64,000 nucleotides of DNA from Brevibacterium marinum (GTDB lineage: Bacteria > Actinomycetota > Actinomycetes > Actinomycetales > Brevibacteriaceae), in contig NZ_JAATJN010000001.1 of the NCBI RefSeq assembly GCF_011927955.1, forward strand, positions 2,542,001-2,606,000. Direction: 5' to 3'. Below the pieces are notes generated by a model. That model was not told the origin of the DNA. It saw only the letters and a program-made list of their open reading frames with translations, and ran no database searches. Shown piece by piece: positions 1 to 8,033 of this stretch. The position numbers were made by a program, and so were the translations under genes. Position 1 is the first letter of the stretch, and every line of letters starts with the position of its first letter.

Positions 1-1
1 A

Positions 2-3000
2 ACAGAAGAGTTTGTCCATCTCCACGTGCACAGCGAGTACTCCATGCTCGATGGGGCCGCCCACATCGGTCCGCTCGTGGACGAAGCCGCCCGTCAGGGC
101 ATGCCCGCGGTCGCCGTGACAGACCACGGGAACGTCTTCGGGGCGTTCGAGTTCTGGCGGACCGCGAAGGACGCTGGTATCAAGCCGATCATCGGGACCG
201 AGGCGTATCTGACCCCAGGCACTCACCGCTCGGAGCGTACCCGTGTCCGCTGGGGTGACGGATCTCGAGACGACGTGTCGGGGGCCGGGGCGTACACGCA
301 CTTGACGATGCTCGCGGAGACGACCGGGGGCATGCACAACCTCTTCCGGCTCTCATCGTTGGCCTCGATGGAGGGGCAGTACTTCAAGCCGAGGATGGAC
401 CGCGAGCTCCTGAGCACTTACGGACGGGGCCTCATCGCGACGACCGGCTGCCCCTCCAGCGAGGTCCAGACGCGTCTTCGTCTCGGACAGTACGACGAGG
501 CCCGGCAGGCGGCGGCGGACTTCCGCGACATCTTCGGGGCGGAGAACTACTTCTGCGAACTCATGGATCACGGCCTGGGAATCGAGAAGCGTGTGATGGG
601 CGACCTCATCAGAATCGCGAAAGACCTCGGCCTGCCGCTCGTGGCCACGAACGACCTGCACTACGTCGCTGCAGACGACGCGAAGAGCCACGCCGCTCTG
701 CTGTGTGTGCAGTCCGGGTCAACCATGGACGACCCGAAACGCTTCAAGTTCGACGCCGACGAGTTCTATCTGAAATCAGCCGCGCAGATGCGGCACTTGT
801 TCCGCGACTTCCCGGAGGCCTGCGACAACACATTGCTGATCGCCGAACGGTGCAACGTCGAGTTCGATACCTCGGCGAACTACATGCCGCGGTTCCCCGT
901 GCCCGACGGGGAGACCGAGGAGACCTGGCTGGTCAAGGAGATCGAGCGCGGACTGAACATGCGCTACCCGGGTGGCATCAGCCAGGAGGTACGTGAGCGC
1001 GCGGAGTACGAGACCGCGATCATCCTCCAGATGGGCTTCGCCGGTTACTTCCTCGTTGTCGCCGACTTCATCCAGTGGGCCAAGAGCCAGGGCATCCGCG
1101 TCGGACCTGGACGCGGCTCCGGAGCCGGGTCGATGGTCGCCTACGCGCTGACGATTACCGGACTCGACCCGCTCGTCCACGATCTGATCTTCGAGCGGTT
1201 CCTGAATCCCGATCGCGTGTCGATGCCTGACTTTGACGTGGACTTCGACGATCGCCGCCGGGGCGAGGTCATCCAGTACGTCACCGATAAGTACGGTGAC
1301 GACCGGGTCGCACAGATCGTCACCTACGGCACGATCAAGGCCAAGCAAGCACTGAAGGATTCTGCTCGCGTCCTCGGACACCCCTTCAGCATGGGGGAGA
1401 AGGTCACCAAGGCCATGCCTCCGACCGTCTCCGGCAAGGACATCCCCCTCAGCGGCATCTTCGACTCCGAGCATCCGCGCTACGCCGAAGCTCAGGACGT
1501 CCGGGCTCTCATCGAATCCGACCCCGAGGTTCGGACCGTCTACGACACCGCGACAGGGTTGGAGAACCTCAAGCGGCAGTGGGGAGTGCACGCGGCCGGG
1601 GTGATCATGTCCAGCGAGCCCCTCATGGACGTAATCCCACTGATGAAGCGGGACCAAGACGGGCAGATCATCACCCAGTTCGACTATCCGACGTGTGAGG
1701 GCCTCGGCCTGATCAAGATGGACTTCCTCGGTCTGCGGAACCTCACCATCATCAGCGACGCGCTCGACAACATCCGCACCAACCGTGGCGAGGAGATCGA
1801 CCTCGAGGAGCTGCCGCTCAATGACGCCGGCGTCTTCGAGCTCATGCGCCGCGGCGACACGCTCGGGGTCATCCAGTTCGACGGCGACGCCATGCGGTCT
1901 CTACTGCGGCTCGCGCGACCTGATCACTTCGAGGACATCACCGCTGTGGGTGCCCTGTACCGGCCAGGCTCGATGGGGGCCAACTCGCACATCAACTACG
2001 CGCTGCGCAAAACCGGGCAGCAGGAGATCGTCCCCATCCACCCCGAGCTCGCCGAGCCGCTGGATGAGGTCCTGGGCAAGACGTACGGGCTGATCGTCTA
2101 CCAAGAGCAGGTCATGACCATCGCTCAGGTCCTTGCGGGCTTCACGCTCGGTCAGGCCGACCTGCTGCGCCGTGCGATGGGCAAAAAGAAAAAGGCCGAG
2201 CTCGACAAGCAATTCGAGGGGTTCTCATCCGGGATGCGTACGAACGGCTACAGCGAGGAGGCGATCACGACCCTGTGGAACATCCTCCTGCCGTTCTCCG
2301 ACTACGCCTTCAACAAGGCCCACTCCGACGCCTACGGCCTCCTCAGTTACTGGACGGCCTACCTCAAGGCGCACTACCCAGCTGAGTACATGGCCGCACT
2401 GCTGACCAGTGTGGGAGAGAATCGCGACAAAATGGCGCTCTACCTCGGGGAGACCCGCAGGATGGGTATCCGCGTCCTCCCACCGGACGTCAACGAGTCG
2501 ATCCGGTACTTCGCCGCCGTCGGCGAAGACATCCGCTTCGGTCTCGAGGCGATCCGCAATGTGGGCGGCAACGTGGTCGAACAGATCGTGCGCACCCGGA
2601 AAGAGCGTCCATTCGAAGAGTTTCACGACTTCCTCCGGAGAGTTCCGCAGGAGGCGACCAACAAGCGGGCGGTCGAATCGCTGATCAAGGCAGGGGCGTT
2701 CGACCAGTACGGCCATTCTCGGCGTGCACTCGTCAGCATCCACAAAGAAGCTGTCGACGCTACGACGTCCGTCAAACGGGAAGAGGCACGCGGGCAGTAC
2801 GACCTGTTCGCCGGGATCGATGGCGAGGGATTCGATGATGTGTCGGCCGAGATCCCAACACTCCCTGAGTGGGGAAGGCTCGAGAAGCTCGGTCACGAGC
2901 GCGACATGCTCGGACTCTATGTCTCCGACCATCCGCTTACCGGGCTTGAGCAGCAGCTCTCGAAGCGATCGACCCATGCAATCGAGCAGCTACTGGGCGA

Positions 3001-3508
3001 GAAGCCGCCCAAGGACGGTCAGCGCATCACCGTGGCGGGTCTGATCACTCAAGTCCAGCAACGTGTTGCCAAGTCCTCTGGAAATCCTTACGCGATCGTT
3101 CGCGTTGAAGACCTGAGCGCTGATGTCACCGTCATGGTGATGGGCAAGACGCACCAGCTCTATTCATCGGCCCTCGAACAAGACGTAGTCGTCGCTGTGA
3201 CCGGACGAGTGAGCGTCCGTGACGAGGGACTCAACCTCCATGCCGACGGCATCGAAGTCCTGGATGCCATGATCGACCGGCACGACCGGCCATTCACCAT
3301 CCTTATTGCAGAAGACGCCACCACGGAACCACGGGTCACCGAACTCGGCGACATTCTGTCAAGGCATCCAGGAGAGACGGCGACCCATCTGAAGATGCGC
3401 AAGCCGCAGAGCATCGTCCACTTCGATCTCCCCAACCACCCGGTGTCTGTGACGAATGACCTCTATGCGGAAGTCAAGGCACTGCTGGGCGCGAACTCGA
3501 TCGAGTAG
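2..3508 (+). CDS. dnaE: DNA polymerase III alpha subunit (5' end outside window)
   Basis: Replicative DNA polymerase, C family, acting in the replisome. The frame is open to the first base and the residues before the first GTG (TEEFVHLHVHSEYSML) already belong to the PHP domain, so the true start lies just upstream of the window. About 1168 residues are visible, near the usual DnaE1 length. The PHP motif LHVHSEYS is at the N-terminus. The palm carries PDFDVDFDD around residue 401 of the visible GTG frame and the third acidic residue in KMDFLGLRNL around 565. A helix-hairpin-helix/OB-fold region (QRITVAGLITQVQQ) occupies the last 160 residues. The length and the PHP motifs fit the main replicative copy rather than the error-prone DnaE2. 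An accessory segment begins directly after its stop codon. Confidence 0.97.
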   Translation, partial: TEEFVHLHVHSEYSMLDGAAHIGPLVDEAARQGMPAVAVTDHGNVFGAFEFWRTAKDAGIKPIIGTEAYLTPGTHRSERTRVRWGDGSRDDVSGAGAYTHLTMLAETTGGMHNLFRLSSLASMEGQYFKPRMDRELLSTYGRGLIATTGCPSSEVQTRLRLGQYDEARQAAADFRDIFGAENYFCELMDHGLGIEKRVMGDLIRIAKDLGLPLVATNDLHYVAADDAKSHAALLCVQSGSTMDDPKRFKFDADEFYLKSAAQMRHLFRDFPEACDNTLLIAERCNVEFDTSANYMPRFPVPDGETEETWLVKEIERGLNMRYPGGISQEVRERAEYETAIILQMGFAGYFLVVADFIQWAKSQGIRVGPGRGSGAGSMVAYALTITGLDPLVHDLIFERFLNPDRVSMPDFDVDFDDRRRGEVIQYVTDKYGDDRVAQIVTYGTIKAKQALKDSARVLGHPFSMGEKVTKAMPPTVSGKDIPLSGIFDSEHPRYAEAQDVRALIESDPEVRTVYDTATGLENLKRQWGVHAAGVIMSSEPLMDVIPLMKRDQDGQIITQFDYPTCEGLGLIKMDFLGLRNLTIISDALDNIRTNRGEEIDLEELPLNDAGVFELMRRGDTLGVIQFDGDAMRSLLRLARPDHFEDITAVGALYRPGSMGANSHINYALRKTGQQEIVPIHPELAEPLDEVLGKTYGLIVYQEQVMTIAQVLAGFTLGQADLLRRAMGKKKKAELDKQFEGFSSGMRTNGYSEEAITTLWNILLPFSDYAFNKAHSDAYGLLSYWTAYLKAHYPAEYMAALLTSVGENRDKMALYLGETRRMGIRVLPPDVNESIRYFAAVGEDIRFGLEAIRNVGGNVVEQIVRTRKERPFEEFHDFLRRVPQEATNKRAVESLIKAGAFDQYGHSRRALVSIHKEAVDATTSVKREEARGQYDLFAGIDGEGFDDVSAEIPTLPEWGRLEKLGHERDMLGLYVSDHPLTGLEQQLSKRSTHAIEQLLGEKPPKDGQRITVAGLITQVQQRVAKSSGNPYAIVRVEDLSADVTVMVMGKTHQLYSSALEQDVVVAVTGRVSVRDEGLNLHADGIEVLDAMIDRHDRPFTILIAEDATTEPRVTELGDILSRHPGETATHLKMRKPQSIVHFDLPNHPVSVTNDLYAEVKALLGANSIE

Positions 3509-3518
3509 CTGCCGGCCA

Positions 3519-3538
3519 TAGGGAAATCAGCTTCCCTA
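3519..3538 (+). terminator. Short hairpin after dnaE
   Basis: TAGGGAA (3519-3525) and TTCCCTA (3532-3538) form a 7-bp stem with a 6-nt loop, 10 bases after the dnaE stop. There is no U-tract, so this is a weak terminator candidate. Confidence 0.35.
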
Positions 3539-3690
3539 GGATATCGGTCATGGGGCTCATGCTCAGGTGAGTCGAAACTTGGTGCTGCGCCTTTCACTGT
3601 GATGTCACGGCCGTGCGCCGCTGCCCCCGACGCGCCTGCTAGTTGTTGCGGGGCAGGAGGTTGATGTCGCGGCCACTCGAGCGTCGATGC

Positions 3691-3718
3691 ATGCGAATCG
3701 CATATACTTCTGGTCATG
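3691..3718 (+). promoter_or_regulatory. Leaderless promoter with palindromic operator for the SnoaL-like/MarR pair
   Basis: A perfect odd palindrome, ATGCGA-A-TCGCAT (3691-3703), runs into a -10-like TATACT (3703-3708). The ATG at 3716 is only seven bases further on, and no Shine-Dalgarno sequence precedes it, so the mRNA is probably leaderless. The second gene of the pair encodes a MarR protein, so the palindrome is a good candidate for its autoregulatory operator (inference). Confidence 0.5.
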
Positions 3719-4096
3719 GAACCCAACCTTGAAGAAGCGATCAACGAGTGGCACGCGAGCGTCAATGCCCGCGACCTGCAGCGATCTGAGCGTGCGGTAG
3801 GCGATCCGGTCGTCGTGCTCGGCCCGAAGGGCGCGGGCCCGATCACGCCTGCGCAGTTTGCCGAGTGGGTGGAGCGCTCGGGGATCAAGCTGGTCCCGCG
3901 GTCCTGGCACCCTGTAAGCGAGCGACTGATGGTGGTCGAGGAGGACGCGACCTGGCCCGAGAGCACGGAATCCACGCGAGTAGCGACCGTCTTCCGCGCT
4001 GCCGCCGGGAAGGTCACGGCTGCTTTCAGGCTGCCAGACCTCAAGGCCGCTCTCGAGCTGGCCTACATCTGCCGCGAGATGGCGGCAACCGAGTGA
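3716..4096 (+). CDS. Small SnoaL/NTF2-like protein
   Basis: This 126-residue protein begins MEPNLEEAINEWHASVNARD, the opening helix pattern of SnoaL/NTF2-like alpha+beta barrel proteins. Those often act as small cyclases, isomerases or ligand-binding domains. The body is consistent with such a fold (VVVLGPKGAG, then a strand-rich half), but no catalytic residue can be assigned. Its stop overlaps the GTG of the following MarR gene (GTGA, 4093-4096), so the two are translationally coupled and probably share a ligand or stress response. The substrate is unknown; family assignment is by resemblance only. Confidence 0.6.
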   Translation: MEPNLEEAINEWHASVNARDLQRSERAVGDPVVVLGPKGAGPITPAQFAEWVERSGIKLVPRSWHPVSERLMVVEEDATWPESTESTRVATVFRAAAGKVTAAFRLPDLKAALELAYICREMAATE

Positions 4097-4530
4097 CAGA
4101 CCTCGGCCCGGGACAGGTCCTGTTCCATTTCGTCAGGCACTGGTCACGCCGCTCTGCCGCAGCAGACACTGGCGGTGAGCAGGGGCGGCTCGTGCTCGTG
4201 TGCGAGGCTGTCCATGCTCTGAGGCTGCGCGCCAGCCCGGCAACGGTGAACGCGATCGCGCAGGAGATCGGGATCGACCAGAGCGGCGCGTCACGGTTGA
4301 TCAAGAGCGCCACCGCAGCCGGGTATCTCGTCATGGCAGCGTCCGCGACCGATGGCCGACGACGCGAAGCATCACTCACCTCTGCGGGCCGGTCGATGCT
4401 GGACCAAGCGCATCGTTGGCAGGAGGAAGTGTTCGTTGAGCTGACCACAGGCTGGAGCGACAAGAAGCGCCGCGACTTCCAACAGGCGATGACCGACCTG
4501 ATGGACCGCTCATACGAGATGGACGCATGA
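4093..4530 (+). CDS. MarR-family transcriptional regulator
   Basis: Winged-helix repressor of 145 residues starting at the GTG that overlaps the previous stop. The DNA-binding part is typical: IAQEIGIDQSGASRLIKSA is the recognition helix, followed by a wing with DGRRREASLTSAGR. The C-terminal helix (KKRRDFQQAMTDLMDRSYE) forms the usual MarR dimer region. A longer upstream frame exists but overlaps the whole SnoaL-like gene and adds nothing MarR-like, so the GTG was chosen. The ligand is unknown. Its likely operator is the palindrome at 3691-3703. The final ATGA overlaps the start codon of a transposase remnant. Confidence 0.85.
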   Translation: MTDLGPGQVLFHFVRHWSRRSAAADTGGEQGRLVLVCEAVHALRLRASPATVNAIAQEIGIDQSGASRLIKSATAAGYLVMAASATDGRRREASLTSAGRSMLDQAHRWQEEVFVELTTGWSDKKRRDFQQAMTDLMDRSYEMDA

Positions 4531-5531
4531 GCCACGCCAACGCCCCGCTCAGCCTCGAGGGACGCCGCCGACTGGTCGAGCGATGTAAGACGCGTCCCAT
4601 CGCCCATGTGGCCGCCGAGATGGGGATCTCGCGTGCCTGCGCATCTAAGTGGGTCAACCGATGGCGACGTCCCGGAGATGCCGGGCTGCGCGACCGCTCA
4701 TCGAGCCCCCACCGGAGCTCGAACGCCACACCAGCCTGGGTCATCGAGCGGATCGAAACCTGGCGGCGTGAGCACAAGCGGTCAGCCCAACGCATCACTG
4801 ACGAGCTCGACGAGCTCGAGGTCACGATCAACCGCCGAACCGTCAGCCGGCATCTGACCAGGCTCGGCCTCGCTCAACGACGGTTCATCGACCCAGGAGG
4901 GGATAACAACCGCAAGCCAGGAAAGATCTCGGCCCACTGGCTCGGCCACATGGTGCACCTCGATGTGAAGAAGGTCGGCAGGATCCCCGACGGTGGCGGC
5001 TGGTAGATCCATGGCCGCGACAGTGACCAGGCCAAGGCCGCAGGTCGCGCCAAATCAGCGGGCGCAAAGCGCGGCTACATCTACTTGCACTCCGCCGTCG
5101 ACGGCTTCTCCAGGCTCTCCTGCACCGAACCGCTGAGCGACGAGAAGGGAGCCACCGCGGCGGCGTTCCTGGCCCGAGCGAAGGTCTGGTTCGCCGCACA
5201 CGGCATCTTCCACATCCACCGCGTCCTCACAGACAATGGCGCGTGCTATCGCTCCGGCGACTTCGCCCGGATCGTCGGCAACCAGTCCCGGCACCAGAGG
5301 ACCAAGCCATACACCCCTCGCCGCAACGGAAAGGTGGAGCGCTACCAGCGCATCCTGGCCGAGGAGCTGCTCTACGCCCGGGGCTTCGCCAGCGAGGACG
5401 CCCGCACGGCAGCGATCGCCGTCTGCAACATCCACTACAACTATCACCGGTCCCATTCAGGCGCGAGCGGCCAGCCGCCGGCGTCGCGCTTGCAGAAAGG
5501 CGTCACCAACGTCCGGCCCTCATGCAGCTAA
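4527..5531 (+). pseudogene. IS481-family transposase, split by an in-frame amber codon
   Basis: A single frame from ATG 4527 to TAA 5531 would give 334 residues, the normal size for this family, but TAG at 5004-5006 interrupts it between GRIPDGGGW and IHGRDSDQAKA. The first part has the helix-turn-helix (AAEMGISRACASKWVNRW). Both parts together hold the DDE core: HLDVKK before the stop, then LTDNGACYR and NGKVERYQRILAEE after it. Frame and sequence are otherwise intact, so a recent point mutation, or amber suppression, is the simplest reading. I could not find convincing terminal inverted repeats. The start codon overlapping the MarR stop makes the left boundary puzzling. Confidence 0.9.
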
Positions 5532-5628
5532 CGTGAATGACATGGCCCGCAAGGCATGCGCGCGTACTGTTCGATCCGATGATCGCACTGGATATGTCTA
5601 TCTCCGGCTCAGCGACCCGTCCGGCAGG

Positions 5629-6003
5629 TCAGCCCGCGTCTGCGCGCCAGTCGAGCACTAAGTCGACGAGCCCGGGGAAGCGGGTGTTCAGGTCCTCGAG
5701 GCGGACGCGACTGCGTCGCTCGAGGCCGTACTGGCGCTGGGTGATGACGCCGGCCTCGCGCAGTGCCTTGAAGTGATGCGTGAGTGTGGACTTGGGCCGG
5801 TCGAAGCCGAACCACCCGCAGGTCTGGTCGAAGTCCTCGGATGACAGCAGGAGCTTCTGGATGATCGTCAGCCTGAGGGGCTCGGCTAGCACACCCATGA
5901 TGCGCTCGAGACGGATCTCATCCACCGCAGGCTCCGGCAGTCGCTCGGGGAGCTCGTCAGGCGGCCCCGTCTCATTGGCGTAGGTCGGCGCAAGTGTGTG
6001 CAT
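5629..6003 (-). CDS. ArsR-family winged-helix regulator
   Basis: This 124-residue regulator has an ArsR-type core: RIMGVLAEPLRLTIIQKLL, a recognition region STLTHHFKALREAGVITQ and a wing with YGLERRSRVRLEDL. No cysteine cluster of the metal-sensing kind is seen; a single Cys (QTCGWFGF) precedes the recognition helix, so a metal-independent or redox/electrophile signal is more likely (inference). It is divergent from the MFS-oxidoreductase fusion and about 95 bp from it, with repeated operator-like sequences between, so it probably represses both. Confidence 0.85.
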   Translation of the reverse strand: MHTLAPTYANETGPPDELPERLPEPAVDEIRLERIMGVLAEPLRLTIIQKLLLSSEDFDQTCGWFGFDRPKSTLTHHFKALREAGVITQRQYGLERRSRVRLEDLNTRFPGLVDLVLDWRADAG

Positions 6004-6033
6004 GCCCGCAGTCTACCCGCTGTTGGAGATTCT

Positions 6034-6087
6034 TCGTACTGATGATAAGTTCGATTCGACTCGTACTGATACGAGTAGTTTCGAACT
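6034..6087. promoter_or_regulatory. Operator cluster between arsR-like and MFS fusion genes
   Basis: TCGTACTGAT occurs twice (6034-6043 and 6061-6070), 27 bp apart. The second copy lies inside a perfect inverted repeat ACTCGTA-CTGA-TACGAGT (6059-6076). A near-palindrome AGTTTCGAACT follows at 6077-6087. The intergenic position between a divergent ArsR regulator and its neighbour fits an operator (inference). Confidence 0.6.
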
Positions 6088-6098
6088 AGGTGGTGGAG

Positions 6099-7892
6099 AT
6101 GAAGCGAGAAGTCGAACAACGGAATCTCAGATGGTCCGTGGCAGCAGCACTGACGGTCGTATCGGTGTTCGTGCTGTCCAACGCCTCGACGCCGCTGTAC
6201 GTCGAGTGGCAGCGGGAGTGGGGCTTCTCGTCCGGGACGCTCACGATCATCTTTGCCTGCTACATGGTCGGGCTGGTGGGCACGCTCATCGTCGCCGGCG
6301 GGCTTGCCGACCGATACGGGCGGCGCGTGGTCCTCGTGCCGGCCATGGTGGCCGCGATTGCATCCGGGGCGCTGTTCATGCTCGCCCTGGACGTCGCGTG
6401 GCTGCTGCTGGCCCGGCTGCTGGCCGTCGTCGCCGTCGGAGGAGCGGTGACGGCGGGGATGGCCGCAGTAGTCGACGTCGCGCCGTCTGCGCGCAAGAGG
6501 GCAGGCAGTCTCATCGCGTCCGCCTCCATGGTGCTCGGCGCAGGCCTCGGCCCGATGCTCTCGGAGATCACCGCGAAGACCACCCCCACACCGCAGCTGT
6601 GGACGTTCGCCGTCGTCACGGCGCTGGGCCTCGCGGCCCTGGCAGTCAGTATGCGGTTGCCGCTGGCACGGGCGGTGCAGGTCGGAAGCACGGGCGAACG
6701 ACTCCTTCGTTGGCCGATGCCTCCACGGGATCGTCGGCGTGAACTCCTGTGGGGCGCAGCTACCTTCGGCCCGGGCATCACAGCGACCTCCTTCGTGCTC
6801 TCGCTGGGGCCCTCGGTACTGGCTGGACCGATCGGCGTTCCGGACCCCCTGATTGCGGGGGCTGTCGCCTGCGCAATGTTCCTTCTTGCGACCGGGATCC
6901 AGTTCGCCGCGGGCAGCCTCTCCACTCGAGAGCATCTCGCACTCAGTTCCATCACCGCCGTGGTCTCGATGGGGATGCTGGGGCTCGCTGTCACCGTGAC
7001 GCCATGGTGGCCGGTCTTCCTCGCCGCCGCTCTGTTCGCGGGCACCGCCCAAGGGCTGGGTCAGCTTGCCGGCCTCACGCTTATTGCCACACGGATCGTT
7101 CCCGAACGACGCGCCGAGTCCAACGCCGCGCTCAACATCTCCGGCTACGTCCCGGCTGGAGTCTTGCCGGTGGCCACCGGCTATCTCGCTGACGCCATCG
7201 GGCTCGGCAATGCCGTGATCGCGTTTGCAACGCTCCTCGGTGTCGTCGCAGTGATCGCCCTGGTCATCGTGCGCGTCAGCACGCGGGACGAATCAACAGA
7301 ACGCCCACCAGCGAAAGTAGCCGACGAGACCATGCAGCCAACCACACTGGTGATCGCCGCCCACCCCGACCTGGAGAAATCACGCGTCAACGCCGCCTGG
7401 CTCCGAGCACTCGACACCGAAGAGCAGATCACCGTCCGCGCGCTGGCAGACGTCCGCGGAACCGACGGCTTCGACGCCGCAGCTGAGCAGCGGGAACTCG
7501 CCAGGCACAATCGGATCGTCCTGCAGTTCCCCTTCCGCTGGTACAGCGCCCCGCCACTGCTATCCGAATGGCTCGAAGTCGCGCTGGAACGCGGCTGGGC
7601 CTACGGGCCCGGCGGACACGCACTGGAAGGCAAAGAGCTCACCATCGCGGTGTCGACCTGGTCACGCGCCCACGACTACGTGCCAGAGGGGCGTTACGGA
7701 CGAACGATGAACGAGCTCACCTCCCCGTACGCCACCACCGCCGCACGAGTCGGCATGAACTATTGCTCCGGATCCTTCGTCCACGGCGTCGGTGACCTCA
7801 GCGACACCGCGCTCGAAGACATCGCTCGCGAATACGCGTCATGGGCTGCAGGAGGGATATTCGCGTCGAGCTCGCCCGGAACGCAAGCGTAA
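6099..7892 (+). CDS. MFS transporter fused to a flavodoxin-fold NAD(P)H oxidoreductase
   Basis: A 597-residue two-domain protein. Residues 1-400 form a 12-helix major facilitator with motif A in GGLADRYGRR. From about residue 412 a second domain begins (TLVIAAHPDLEKSRVNAAWL) with the pattern of NAD(P)H:quinone oxidoreductase/KefF-MdaB proteins, including IVLQFPFRWYSAPPLLSEWL and a GRYGRTMNEL segment. The ATG at 6099 follows AGGTGGTGGAG and is preferred to the GTG nine bases earlier. The frame is continuous through the linker, though Met415 could allow separate expression of the enzyme. A repressor-controlled pump plus quinone reductase suggests export and detoxification of a quinone or electrophile (inference). 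I do not know a described protein of this architecture. Confidence 0.85.
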   Translation: MKREVEQRNLRWSVAAALTVVSVFVLSNASTPLYVEWQREWGFSSGTLTIIFACYMVGLVGTLIVAGGLADRYGRRVVLVPAMVAAIASGALFMLALDVAWLLLARLLAVVAVGGAVTAGMAAVVDVAPSARKRAGSLIASASMVLGAGLGPMLSEITAKTTPTPQLWTFAVVTALGLAALAVSMRLPLARAVQVGSTGERLLRWPMPPRDRRRELLWGAATFGPGITATSFVLSLGPSVLAGPIGVPDPLIAGAVACAMFLLATGIQFAAGSLSTREHLALSSITAVVSMGMLGLAVTVTPWWPVFLAAALFAGTAQGLGQLAGLTLIATRIVPERRAESNAALNISGYVPAGVLPVATGYLADAIGLGNAVIAFATLLGVVAVIALVIVRVSTRDESTERPPAKVADETMQPTTLVIAAHPDLEKSRVNAAWLRALDTEEQITVRALADVRGTDGFDAAAEQRELARHNRIVLQFPFRWYSAPPLLSEWLEVALERGWAYGPGGHALEGKELTIAVSTWSRAHDYVPEGRYGRTMNELTSPYATTAARVGMNYCSGSFVHGVGDLSDTALEDIAREYASWAAGGIFASSSPGTQA

Positions 7893-7955
7893 TTGGATGA
7901 TGTGCAGTGGCGGTCGATGAGGGTGTCTCTTAGACATCTTCATAACGAGACGAGA

Positions 7956-7974
7956 TCCCTGCAACGTTGCGGGA
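7956..7974. terminator. Candidate bidirectional terminator
   Basis: TCCC-T-GCAACGTTGC-GGGA centres on a perfect 10-bp palindrome and is followed by GTTTTGG. It lies between the convergent MFS fusion and AlbA_2-type genes. The rest of 7893-8033 holds no gene that I can support; GTGTCTCTTAGACATC near 7923 resembles an insertion-sequence end but has no partner. Confidence 0.4.
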
Positions 7975-8033
7975 GTTTTGGTCTCATGGGTCGCCCTCGC
8001 AGCTACGACCGCCAGCGGCATCTGGCGGCGTGC

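Noticed and set aside
776..1657. Long reverse open frame inside dnaE
   Set aside because: A high-GC shadow of the real gene; its composition is not protein-like and it has no ribosome-binding site.
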